From Cytospora piceicola (taxonomy: Eukaryota; Ascomycota; Sordariomycetes; Diaporthales; Cytosporaceae), in contig JALQBC010000036.1 in NCBI GenBank assembly GCA_023375675.1, positions 1-64,000 on the forward strand: a stretch of DNA of 64,000 nt, in the 5' to 3' direction. The notes under the pieces were generated by a model. The model was not told the DNA's origin. It saw only the letters and a program-made list of their open reading frames with translations, and did not search any database. This document shows positions 21,266 to 31,790 of the stretch, piece by piece. A program made the position numbers and the translations under genes. Numbering within the stretch: position 1 is the stretch's first letter; each line of letters opens with the position of its first letter.

Positions 21266-24200
21266 TCACCCCCAGCTGGGGAGGTCCTCCCACTCCCCGC
21301 CCGCGCCGCCGTCCTGCTGCGGCCCCGCCTCCTCCCACCCGACCTCCATCTTCTCCAGCTCCCTCACGAAGAAGTCCTGCTCCTCCCTCAGCGCCGCCCG
21401 CACCTCGGGCGCCATCTTCTCCGGGTACCGCCTCACGTTGAACCAGTGCGTCAGGCTCCGCAGCGCCTGCTCCAGCGGCAGCGCCTCCTCCATCTCCGCG
21501 TCCACGTCGCACCCGGCCAGCCACTCGTCCCGCAGCTCCGGGCGGCAGTGCAGGTAGATGGCCGTGATGACGCGCATGTTGGACTGGCGCCACTTGCGGC
21601 TGCAGTACGGCACCTGGTTCTTGAAGAGCTTGAGCGTGTACAGGCGGAGCTGTTCCTGGGGTACCTTGAGGTTCTTCCGGAGCACGTTGGAGGACTTGTA
21701 TTGTACCATCAGCAGGTTCCTGTGCCCTTTGTTCTTGCATATCTTCTGGAGGATGCGCAGGTAGTTGATCAGGGTGAAGAAGTTACGGCGTGAGAAATCC
21801 GTGATTGGCTCCTTGGGCAGTGGGTTCAGCGGATATCCAAGCTCGTCGACTTCAGGCCGCGGGGGTTTGTCGTTCTCGGCATCCATGTTGGTTTCCGGTG
21901 AGCGGCGCATCTTGATGGGTGGTGGCGCGGCATCATCCTCGCTTTCTTCGCCCTCCTGCGGCTCTGTCTCATCCGCGGGCTTCTCCTCCGCTCCGGCACG
22001 TAGGTTGCAGAAGTAGAAGAAACTGGACGATTGTCAGCGCCGTATACGCGGACTTTTGTCAGGAAGCAAGTGTCTTACCTGTTCTCAATACGGTCTGTTC
22101 TGTTCTCCACCACCTGTTGAACATCTTGGTGGAGGAAAAGTTTCAACACCAGAGGCATGTAGTTACAATCCAATAGCAGCTGAGTTAAAAACTCGAACTT
22201 GAGAACATCTACAGACGGGCACCTTGTCAGCGTTTGGCTAGAGTGGGACTGCGACAGACTTACGTGAAAGCTTCAACCACTTCAGAAGGAGCAGCATGAT
22301 GCCACTTACGGCTTTGGCCGTGATCTCCCGTGTCCTGGTCGAGTCGAGCTCCTCGGGCGAAGGGTCTGGACTGTCCATATTTGCGGAGCTGTTGGCACTG
22401 GCGCCATTAACGCGGCCATTAGCACCAGGCATTGCGCCAAAGGGCGGTGCTGGCGGTTGTTGCGACAACAAAACTGTATAGTGTGCCAGTATACCCTTAA
22501 TCAAACACATGCAAACAGATTGCAGTTGCGGTATCGAGCCAGCCTATCAACATTGTCAGCACACTTGGCGCCCAAGAAGAGCGCGACGCTCCTGCTTACA
22601 TAGAACTTCTCCACGGCGTCAAGACGTTGTTTTACTCTCTCGCTCGTAGTTTCTGGGTGGGGGCCGTAATCAACGGTCGTTTCCTGGGGTTTGGGTTCTG
22701 GTTTGGGTCTGCTCAACCCCAACTCCTCTTTCTCTTCTAATGTGAGAGAAGAAAGGTCCAGCTCGTCCAGAATATCATTGTCCGGAGCCTCCCAGCCTCG
22801 CTCAAATTTGATGAACTTCTCTCGGTCTTCCCACAGTTGCCGCAGCGCTCGCGTCATCCTGACTCTTCTGGAGAAGAGCTCTCCTGCTTCGAGGATTGAG
22901 GCGGGTACATCGCTGCCTTCCCATTTCCGGCCCACTAGAAAGTCCTGCAGAGCAGCATTGCCTTTACCGCCAGCACTGTTGCTGGTGGCATCTAGTGGTG
23001 GGTACATAAAAGGGAAATTCTGGTTGGTCTGGTAGTTCTGTTTCTTGACGCCTTTACCACCGACACCGGGCGATGGGGGAGGAGACGGAGCCGGCGTCGC
23101 AATGTGGACGGGCTGGTGAAGAATGGAGGCACCGCCACTCTGTGTGCCAGGCTGGGGTGGCAAGATGCCACTTGTACCGTGGTTCCGGGCTGTCTGGTTT
23201 GGCAGAGGCGGCAGGAGCGAGGTATTATCTGGTTCCAAAGGGATGACCTCCTTCGGTGGGATATAAGCTGGGTACTTGGAGGTGATTTCCTGCCGGAAGA
23301 AGTGATAGTCCAGGGGGGACGCAGTAATGATATCCTTTTCTTTGTTGTCATCAGCGTTTTCTGCTGTCGCTTTCTTGGCCTCGGCCAGCTCTTTCGAGCC
23401 GCCGAAAACAAGCAGGATTGATTTCCACAGGAGAAGGAAGACATGCGCCTGCGACACGATTTGCGCCTCGTCCCATCGCATTTTTGCCGTAACATCAACA
23501 AGGAAGTTGATCAAGCAAGGATCGAGCGTAACTGCCATTGAACGTGAGTCAGGGACTACCAGTCCAGAGAAGGGGGGAAGCCATACTCAGCTGTCTAGAG
23601 AGATTGTCCATTTCCTCCGGGCCAGCAAGTGCTTCTTGTATCATCATGTACATAACAGTCATTGAATTCATCAGCTCATCAGTTGCTTCTTGCAGGCCGT
23701 TACCCTGCATTTGCTGAGCGTCATCGGTCCTAGGTCCCATTAGTACTGCCAAGTTGCAAGGTTGAGCTCTCAACACACCAGAAAGGATCGAACGCTCTCC
23801 TCAAAGCATCCCATATGGGCGCGACACCCTCCTCGTCACCAATGAGCTTCGCGCCATCCTTCATCGCCTCCAGCTGGGCAGGTGTAGCCGCAGACCTGGC
23901 CTTCCTGTCCTTGGCGCCAGCTGGGTGTCCAGCCCCTGCTGCTGTGTCAACCCATCGTCCGAGGGCAATGTAGACGAGCCTCCCTAGACAATCCAGGCGC
24001 TCCTTGACGTCGGCAGATGACAGCCCGGCGATGGCCTCGGACACAAACTTCTTCTTGGCCTCCTCATCCACGTCGTCCCACGATGTCGTTGCGCCAAAGT
24101 CGTGCTCCCATTGTGACTCGAAGGCCCGGTGGGTAGTATTTAGGCGCACCCACTGCCGGAATTGATAGTTGAACCACTCGTCCACTTCCTCGTCAATAGG

Positions 24201-24530
24201 ACCCTTGTCCTCATACGCGAAGTCGTAGGCAATAGCCTCGGATCGTGGAAAATCGGCCACTATGCGGCGCAGCTGGGCCAGGGATAATGAGTCCGAGGGT
24301 TGTTGCGAGGCATTCGCAACCGGAACTGGAGGGGGTTGGCTCGACGGGGGAGGAACCGGTGGGGGGGCCGAAGACTCGCGCTGTAGAATGGGGCGGACTG
24401 GTTGAGGGTTTGGTTGCTCGGCATGTTCAGGCCCGATGTCTGCGATGGCCGCCTGATCCAGCTCCTCGGTAGGCTTGCTGGTCGAAGCCTCTGCCTCATT
24501 GGAAGGTCGAGAAGACCACAGGGAGTTCAT
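21266..24530 (-). CDS. ham-2: STRIPAK complex subunit, HAM-2/PRO22/STRIP1 (Far11) homologue
   Basis: Six exons: 24530-23779, 23729-23587, 23531-22600, 22543-22264, 22208-22079 and 22022-21266, giving 997 residues. Introns are 49-56 bp and GT-AG; intron 1 has a clear branch sequence (ACTAATG). After a disordered Pro-rich N-terminus (about 1-80) comes the N1221-type domain (FPRSEAIAYDFAYEDKGP, WFNYQFRQWVRLNTTHRAFE). The central part reads LDPCLINFLVDVTAKMRWDEAQ and YHFFRQEITSKYPAY. The C-terminal DUF3402-type region has LTQLLLDCNYMPLVLK and NFFTLINYLRILQKI. In Neurospora and Sordaria, HAM-2/PRO22 is the STRIP1-type scaffold of STRIPAK, a phosphatase-kinase complex needed for hyphal fusion and fruiting-body development, acting at the nuclear envelope. 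Length and domain order fit the family. Confidence 0.95.
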
Positions 24531-25421
24531 GGTGATTCTGAAGGGGGGTCGGCGCGTCTTGAGCTTTGGTTCATATGGGATAGACCATAGACATGATCAT
24601 AGTTCGTTGCGTTCCTTCCTGCCCTAAGCACAGCGCATTACTAGTGAAATAAAGAGAATACGACTGTCTGGACAGATCATGGAAGCATATTGAATCGAAT
24701 GTGGACTTGAAACGTGGGGAGCTCTAGTAATTAGCCGGCTCGAAGAAGGCGTTAACGAGCTTCCAAGATTCCACGTCGTGCACGTCCAGCTTGCCTAGGC
24801 GCGCTACAACCCCCTGGCCCCCAACTGCCCGAACTGCCAGAACTGCCCTGTCCTTATGTCGACCCCACGTACAAAAGCGGAAGGCGGTCTACAGATCTGT
24901 ACAGAGTGCGATATGCCTACACAGTAGGCGCATGCACTCACTCACCAAAGTGGGTACCGGGGCCCTTCGATAGGTGTACGCACAGTATTGGGGCCGCCTA
25001 TGGCTTCTATCGGCAAAGAGTCATATCAGACAGGGATGCCACTACCTAGGTACTGTATCGCTGGGCTTAAATCCATTATCAATCAATCATCGCGGACTTC
25101 AATTATTTGCCTTCGGTGTTAATCCTTTTTTTTTCCTTCCTCATCTAGCCCAAACAAGTCACCGTTACCGAAACGGCCTGTCGTCAGCTCCTGCTCTGCT
25201 GTATTTTAACAATCATGTCTGAGACCTATCAAGCCTCTATCTTATGACCTCCTTTGCCCTGTCCAGATCCTGTTTGCCCTTCTAGGTACGCCGTCGATGG
25301 CGCGTCGGCCGAACACTGATTTGTTTACATCGACGACCTAGTCCTGTAATCTCATTCCTTTGCTAGCACAAAGAACCTTGTTAGACGTCTTATCCTCTCT
25401 GGACACCCTGGACACCTGGAT
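24531..25421. promoter_or_regulatory. Shared upstream region of the divergent ham-2 and RBR genes
   Basis: The two start codons (24530 on minus, 25422 on plus) are 891 bp apart, so this interval must contain both promoters. It includes a CTACCTAGGTACTG palindrome at about 25045 and a T-run at 25127-25135. I see no reading frame worth calling inside it. Shared regulation is inference from the arrangement. Confidence 0.6.
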
Positions 25422-27578
25422 ATGGACACTGAAGACCAGCGAGACGTCGAACTGTCGACTTTGTCCGCGATCTTCCCCGAGATCCAGAGGCTGCATGAGC
25501 ATGACCCGTACACATTCGTGCTTGACGTCCCCGTCAACCCCAGCAAGGCAGTGACGGTCTTCTTCCCTGCAGCGGTTGAGGGTCAGAGTCTTGCCCCGGG
25601 AGCACCTCAGAATCCTGCCATCGGAGCTGAAGGGCTTCCGTCCAGCGGCGTTGATTCTCATGAGCTAGCCCACCTGCCTGCGGTCCGTTTGCAGTTCACG
25701 CTGCCACCCTCTTACCCGGACGAGAAGCCGCCAGAGGTCAGCGTGTCAACCTCGCCGTCGTGGCTTCCTTCGACCACGGCCAAGCGGCTAGAGGACGACT
25801 GCGCCGCTTTGTGGGAGGAACTGGGTCGCGATCTGGTCGTCTTCGCCTACATTGACCAGGTCCAGCAATCAGTGGACGATGTCTTCGGGCTTGTGAGTGA
25901 CACGGGTGCTTTGGAAATCAGTCCGGAGCACAAAATTGCTGTCTTGGATTATGATATCGAGGCAAAGCGGGTCGCTTTTGATAACGGGACATTCGACTGC
26001 GGTGTCTGTCTAGGTAGGCTGATATTTCCATATTTGAACTTGATGCGCTCTTGCCTCGAATACGAAAGTCCGTTGGCTGACATAGTTCTCCAGATCCGAA
26101 GAAGGGTGCAAAGTGTCATCGCATGATAGACTGTGGTCATGTGTTTTGTACTGAGTGTCTCAAAGACTTTTACAATAACGCAATCAAGGAAGGTGACCTT
26201 GCTTCTGTTCGGTGCCTGGAACCTAGCTGCGCAAAAGAGAGAGCTGCTCTTGCCCATGAGCCCGGAAACAAAAAGCAAAGGAAGCCAAAGACCTTCATCA
26301 GTCCTAGCGAACTTCTTCAGATACCCCTTGAGCCTGAAATGGTGAAGCGATACGTAACCTTGAAGTACAAGACAGAGCTTGAATCAGACAAGACCACGAT
26401 ATACTGCCCTCGCACTTGGTGTCAGGGTGCAGCTAAGTCCAAGAAGCACAAGAAGCCGGAAGGTTTCGAGCTTCATGATGCAGACGAGGATTCCGACAGC
26501 GAGCCGGAGGAGCAAACTGACGCAGGCACTGGCGACGCGGCCAAGCGCCAGACCTGGATGGAGGACAGGCTTTCCATATGCGAAGATTGCGGCTTCGCCT
26601 TTTGTAGCAGGTGTTACCAAGGTTGGCACGGCGAGTTCGTAAGGTGTTATCCTCAACGAGGCAAGGAAGAGCTCACCGACGAGGAGAAAGCATCACTTGA
26701 GTTTATCAACTTGCACACGACGCCGTGTCCTACATGTGCTTGCCCGGCTCAGAAGACTTATGGCTGTAACCACATGTGAGCATCCACAAACACATTGTTT
26801 GGAAAGACTTTACTAACTATATCATAGGATCTGCTATAGATGCCAAACACATTTCTGCTATCTCTGCTCCGCGTGGCTGGACCCTTCGAATCCGTATCAG
26901 CATTTCAACCAGCAGCCTAATGGAAGGGTCACCTCCTGCTACATGCGATTATGGGAGTTAGAAGGAGGCGATGAGGATGGAGACAACGGCTTCGCGGGAG
27001 GTCGTGCCCCTCAGGAGGCACAGGCCGATATGAACCCGCAAGACCCGGCTCTGATTGCACTCGAGGAGGCAATCATGGGAGATGTTGCGGAGAACGCTGG
27101 CGGACGCAACGCCAACGTCGAGCCCGAGCGCCCGGCACCCAACGACAATGCCCCACAGGTTGATGTAGCCCGTGAGGGCCCTCTGGTGCTCCGGATTGAC
27201 GCTGGTGCACTGCCTGCTCGAGCGGTGCCAGGAGGGCATCAGCAGGCGGCCGCACCTGCACCACGGCAGGCACGTGGCGGTGCTCAGAACCCGAGGCGCA
27301 ACCCTGCGGTGGCACGACAGCGGCAGCAACAAGGCCAGCAAGGCCAGCAAGGCCAACGGGGACGTGGAGGACGGGGCAGGGGCTTTGGCCCTCGTCAGAA
27401 CCAGAACCAGGGACAGAACCGAGGGGCCCCTCACCTCGCTCAACGAGAGCAGAACGTCGACGAGCAAGCACGAGACGGGGCGGGACAAGAGCTGCATGCT
27501 GGAGAGGCCGCTTGGATTAGACAATTCGTGCAGCTCGCCCTCAACGACAACGAGCACCTGCTCGACGGGGACGAATGA
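25422..27578 (+). CDS. RWD-RBR type E3 ubiquitin ligase (ITT1/RNF14-like)
   Basis: Three exons, 25422-26013, 26094-26775 and 26828-27578; introns of 80 and 52 bp; 674 residues. An N-terminal RWD domain (about 1-150, ELSTLSAIFPEIQ and LPPSYPDEKPPEVSV) is followed by RING1 (CGVCL, then MIDCGHVFCTECLKDF). The IBR region reads CEDCGFAFCSRCYQGWHG. RING2 begins CPTCACPAQKTYGCNHM and continues CYRCQTHFCYLC. In RBR enzymes the Cys of GCNHM is the ubiquitin-thioester residue; here it is about residue 422. This RWD-RING-IBR-RING order is that of RNF14 and yeast Itt1. After RING2 there is an unusual tail of about 200 residues, acidic then rich in Gln, Arg and Gly (GQQGQQGQRGRGGRGRGFG). The helical end AAWIRQFVQLALNDNEHLLDGDE also fits the ITT1 group. 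Confidence 0.95.
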
Positions 27579-30120
27579 GCTCTGTGCCTCGATCCTTGCG
27601 GCCTAGTTGCAGGGAGAGATTGTGCTCGGCCATTACGCAGAAGCAGTCATGTTCCCAACGTCGCTGGCAGTACTAGTTACGTTCTGGTCACGTTCTAGGG
27701 TGTTCCGCCTCCACCCTGTGCATAAGACAAACAGGATCATTCATGATGATCACCTGCGACGATGGGATCCGATGGGACGACTTTGGACATCTGCTCATAT
27801 CTCGGCCCGCCGAAGACAAGCTTGCACAAGTACCGTGTCGCATATACTGGTTTGTGCTTGCTTGTCTAGATCCCGATGTGACTTGGGTCCCGCACGATCT
27901 CACTCTCCTCGATCAAGTAGAGAGGCGATCCTACGTGAGGCGGGGCGACTATACTCGGGAAGAGCCGAGGAGCCAGGCAAATCCTGGGGCGAATCGGGTT
28001 ACCAGCGACGCAGCGTCCACAGGCCTTGGTCAAGTCTGACTTCTATAGCGTCGATAGTTTCCGTATGATGTTTTCATGATGATTGACGTACGACCCGTAC
28101 TTATCCGAAGCTCTGTGTGACTCTATGGGCTCCTCAAACTTGGGTCGATTGGACATCAGTAGGCTAGGAAGCCGCCTAGGATTCCTGAGGATAATCTAGT
28201 ATACTCAACGATCCCTTGCTGCCGACCACTTGACGACGCAGCGGTGAAGGTGGTAGCGAGCCATGCCCCAGTGAGTGAATCTAATGTGCAGTAGGCAGTC
28301 CGAAGCGTGGGCTAATCGCACCATGGCTGCTGCTGTCTTGTACGCTGTAGTACGCTGAAGTGTCAACATGATGCACGACATACATATGATACACCGAAAT
28401 TCTCCGATCCGAAGACATCGGACCCTCACCGCTCAGGATTGCAGTAGGGCTATCTCACTTCCCTTCTGGCCTCTCCCGAGGTCGACCTTGCAAGGCACAA
28501 CGGCTGAACGGTGATCCATCGTCGATGCAGTGTACTACAGTAGCCCCCATGTCCCTGAAGGGGTAGGCTAGATAAATAGAAAAGTTCCACAAGGTCGGCC
28601 CCTGCTCGCGAGCCGTGCCGAAAAAAGTCCCCCCCCCCCCCGGTACAAGGAGTAGAAGGATTTTTAGTCGCACACACGGAGCGCAAGCGCTTGGAAGATG
28701 CCGTTCCGAACGCTATCGGGGTTGGCTCCTCTATCCTGGAGGACGAGGCCCCCTGGTGATCGATCCCGCGAATCTCTCGTCTGCCTAAGATCTTCATCTG
28801 TGGGGACACATATTTACGCAGTGAAACCTGGGATGTTTGATCACGGTTGACGCTGGCGGGGCTTTCCAGAGAGCCTCGCCGTTGGTGAGCGTGCCGTGTA
28901 TGTGGTCATCGTCAGGTCTGAGGCGGTGCTGAGTTCTTCTTGGTGGCCGGGAGCTTCACTCGTGTGTTGCTCCCCGGCTCGACTCTGTCAAGGTCAATGT
29001 TTTACCACCTCCTGGTGGGCCTCGTCCATTTACCGACAGCCTTTTTGCTGATATGGTATATCAGGGACGTGTTTTCCCTTGTCTGGATATCAATGCGACT
29101 GTTAGCGCCGAACACAACCTCATGTGGTCGAGGGTGCCAAGATAGACACCCCCGCCCCCCAGATGTTCTAGCTCGCTCGGTGCGCAGTTAGTATCGGCGC
29201 TGCAAGCGATCTGCGAGATCAGAGACTCCCGATCGCAGAAGCCTAGGTCGCCCTCGTCGACCTTGGCCTGCTCCCTATAGCGTCATATGGCCACCGGGCC
29301 AGAAGAAGGAGAGTATTTCCGAAACACACAGGCAAGCTCTTGGTAGGGTGGTAAGGTAAGCAGGCAGAGACAGGTTGCCTCTTGTCATGTCGCCCACAGA
29401 CGGCCATGCCAAGGTTGCCACTTGGCTCTCACGAGAGAGGGAGAGAGTGGGGGAAGAGAGAGAGGGGGGAGGGGGAAGAGAGGTGTGTGGTCGAATTACC
29501 CGTACATATCTAGTGTATGCCTTCCTTTTCCGGCGTCGCTATTTCGACGACGGCGTGCTGAATACCAGAGGGAAAGTACAATCGAGTTTATACTCCTCCA
29601 GGCTACAGCAAGGCGTGCAGTGCATCATGTCGGCGGAGTCACGGAGGCACAGACTCTCCTGAGAGGGGGAAGATGCCAGGGTCGGTTCTGCACAGCCTGT
29701 TCCTCAGGCTGCAGTGTTTTCCTGTTCCTGCTGGTACTTGCTCCTTCCTATACATCCATGATGGTAGAAAAACAGGGTTAGATTTGCTGGATGATGATGA
29801 TAATGATGATGGCACACCCACACCCGGTAGCGGACATGCAGGCCCACTGCACCATCCAGTGGGCGGGAAGGAAGAGCGGCTTGGGCGGGTGTGCGGAGAT
29901 GGTCATATGCCTACCGTCCAAGTAGTGCGACCTTGGTATGCAGTATGGAACAACCCACAACCCTGCTGCAAGCCCTCAGGCCAGAAACAGGTGCAAGGCT
30001 CGGAGGTTGGGTACAGAGATGGTCGCGGTGGCGTTCTAGCAGCAACGGGTACCGCTGCTCCTATTCAGGGCACCCGCGAGCTAGGCCGACGACCCCAGAT
30101 GTTCCCCGTCCAGGCCAACC

Positions 30121-30160
30121 CAGGCAATCCGGGCAATCCAGGCAATCCAGGCAGCCCAGG
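30121..30160. repeat. Short tandem repeat, unit GGCAATCCA
   Basis: Four to five imperfect copies of a 9-10 nt unit (CAGGCAATCC, GGGCAATCCA, GGCAATCCAG) stand in a row. Read in one frame this gives Asn-Pro-Gly repeats, but nothing around it supports a gene. Confidence 0.8.
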
Positions 30161-30279
30161 GGCTGGGGAGGGACGGGGTCACGGGCGGACGGGCGGATGG
30201 GACTGGAGAGAGTGGACGGGTAAAATGAAGCTGTTGGTCTTTTGGTCCCCTCCCTCCGTTCTGGTCCCAAGGGTTCCCC

Positions 30280-31790
30280 AGTCAGTACCTAGGTAGTAGT
30301 AAGTGAAGAGTGCAGCCAGTTCCTGATTGAGGTCCTTGCGCATGCGTTCCTTCTCTGGGGTTTTTGGTATTACATACGTGCTTACGTGCTTACGTGCTTG
30401 CCCACCTGTGGTGTGTGCACACTACCTAGGTACATGTACATTATACAAACATACATCACCTAGGTACACACCCGGGTACTTACTTACTTACTTACATACC
30501 TAGGTACATACTCGGGTACTTATTTATATTCGCACATACGTACCTAAGTACATGGCAATGGCAGCAATAGCAGCAATAGCAGCAATAGCAGCAATAGCAG
30601 CAATAGCAGCAATGGCAGCAATGGCAGCAGCATGCCGTCTTACATACATACATATACCACAACGCCCATCAGCTCGATTTTGACAACGGAGAAATGCAGG
30701 TGGCCGTGTGATGGCAAACTTTGTGGGGGTCAGCTCGAGAAAGTAAGGTGCCTACCTACCTAGGTACCTAGGTAGTTCTTGTTTTCTACTGTGTATGTAC
30801 TTAGGTATGTATGTTATGCGGTTTGACGCGGATGGCTGCAAGTGATTGGGTCGGTGTCCGAAAAGGCTCTCGGAAAGTTAGAAGCGAAGACATCATTTAG
30901 CCTTCTCGCTTGTTCGTAAAGGCATTTCTTCGGCCAGATAAACCCCCTCTCTGCTCATTTCCATCCGTACAGCCGTGGGCGCGTACATAATACTTACCTA
31001 GGTAGTCTCTTGGTGGGCGCAAGTGGGCATCGGACGATCGCCGTTGTGTCTAAGCGTTCTTGCTTGGGGCCAGCGAAATTTGCTTCCCGAATCTCAGATG
31101 ATTTCGATGATGTTGAGGAGGAGCTCAGCAGGTAGGCAAGCCCAGGAGCAGGTAGGATTGAGATTGGACAGGAATAGGGCTGCATTGTTGCAATACTATA
31201 TGTACACTGCACTGCACAACCTTGGAATCATCCCCCTCCAGGACACTACCTACCTAGGTCCCTATTTACTAGGTACGTACCTTTTGAAAGTTGGTACGTA
31301 TCTACTAGTAAGTACCTACGTACCTAGGTAGTCTCTGCTGTTATTGAAGGAAGTGGGAAAATAGCATCAGGGTCGACCTCCCTGCAGAAACCATGATTTG
31401 ATACGTACTTATGTACCTAGATTGAAATCTAGGTACCTACCAAGGTACATGTGTAGTTGGGTCTCTAGGTACTGTTTTGAATGATGTACATGCTTAAGTA
31501 CCTGACTAGGTATGGACACGCCTGAAAATTTGCCTATCTATACCCACGTGGTACCTTTGTGGATACCTACAAGTCCACAGCACTTAGTAATGGCTGAGTA
31601 CCTAGGTACATGCTGGTCAGGTCTAATTGGCTCCCGAGGTCATTCCCGACAAGGAACACCTAACCGTGGAAGCTTCAAAGGGCAGTACCTGCCGAGTACG
31701 GAGGTATCTAGGTACTCCTTCGCCTCCATGCCTCTGCCGTGATACTACCTATCTACTACACCATACATAGTATGTACCTAGGTATGCTAT
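30280..31790. repeat. Dense field of TACCTAGGTA-type palindromes
   Basis: About fourteen full or near copies of the self-complementary decamer TACCTAGGTA, or its halves joined in other ways (CTAGGTACCTA), lie within 1.5 kb. Examples are near 30284, 30424, 30461, 30498, 30758-30775, 30996, 31249, 31319, 31423, 31598, 31698 and 31776. Scattered single copies occur elsewhere in the window, but nowhere this dense. The surrounding sequence is not itself repeated, so this is not a simple tandem array. Function is unknown. Confidence 0.85.
30554..30631. repeat. Minisatellite, 9-bp unit CAGCAATAG
   Basis: About eight copies of a 9-bp unit (CAGCAATAG, drifting to CAGCAATGG at both ends) follow each other without interruption. 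No long gene surrounds it. Confidence 0.9.
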
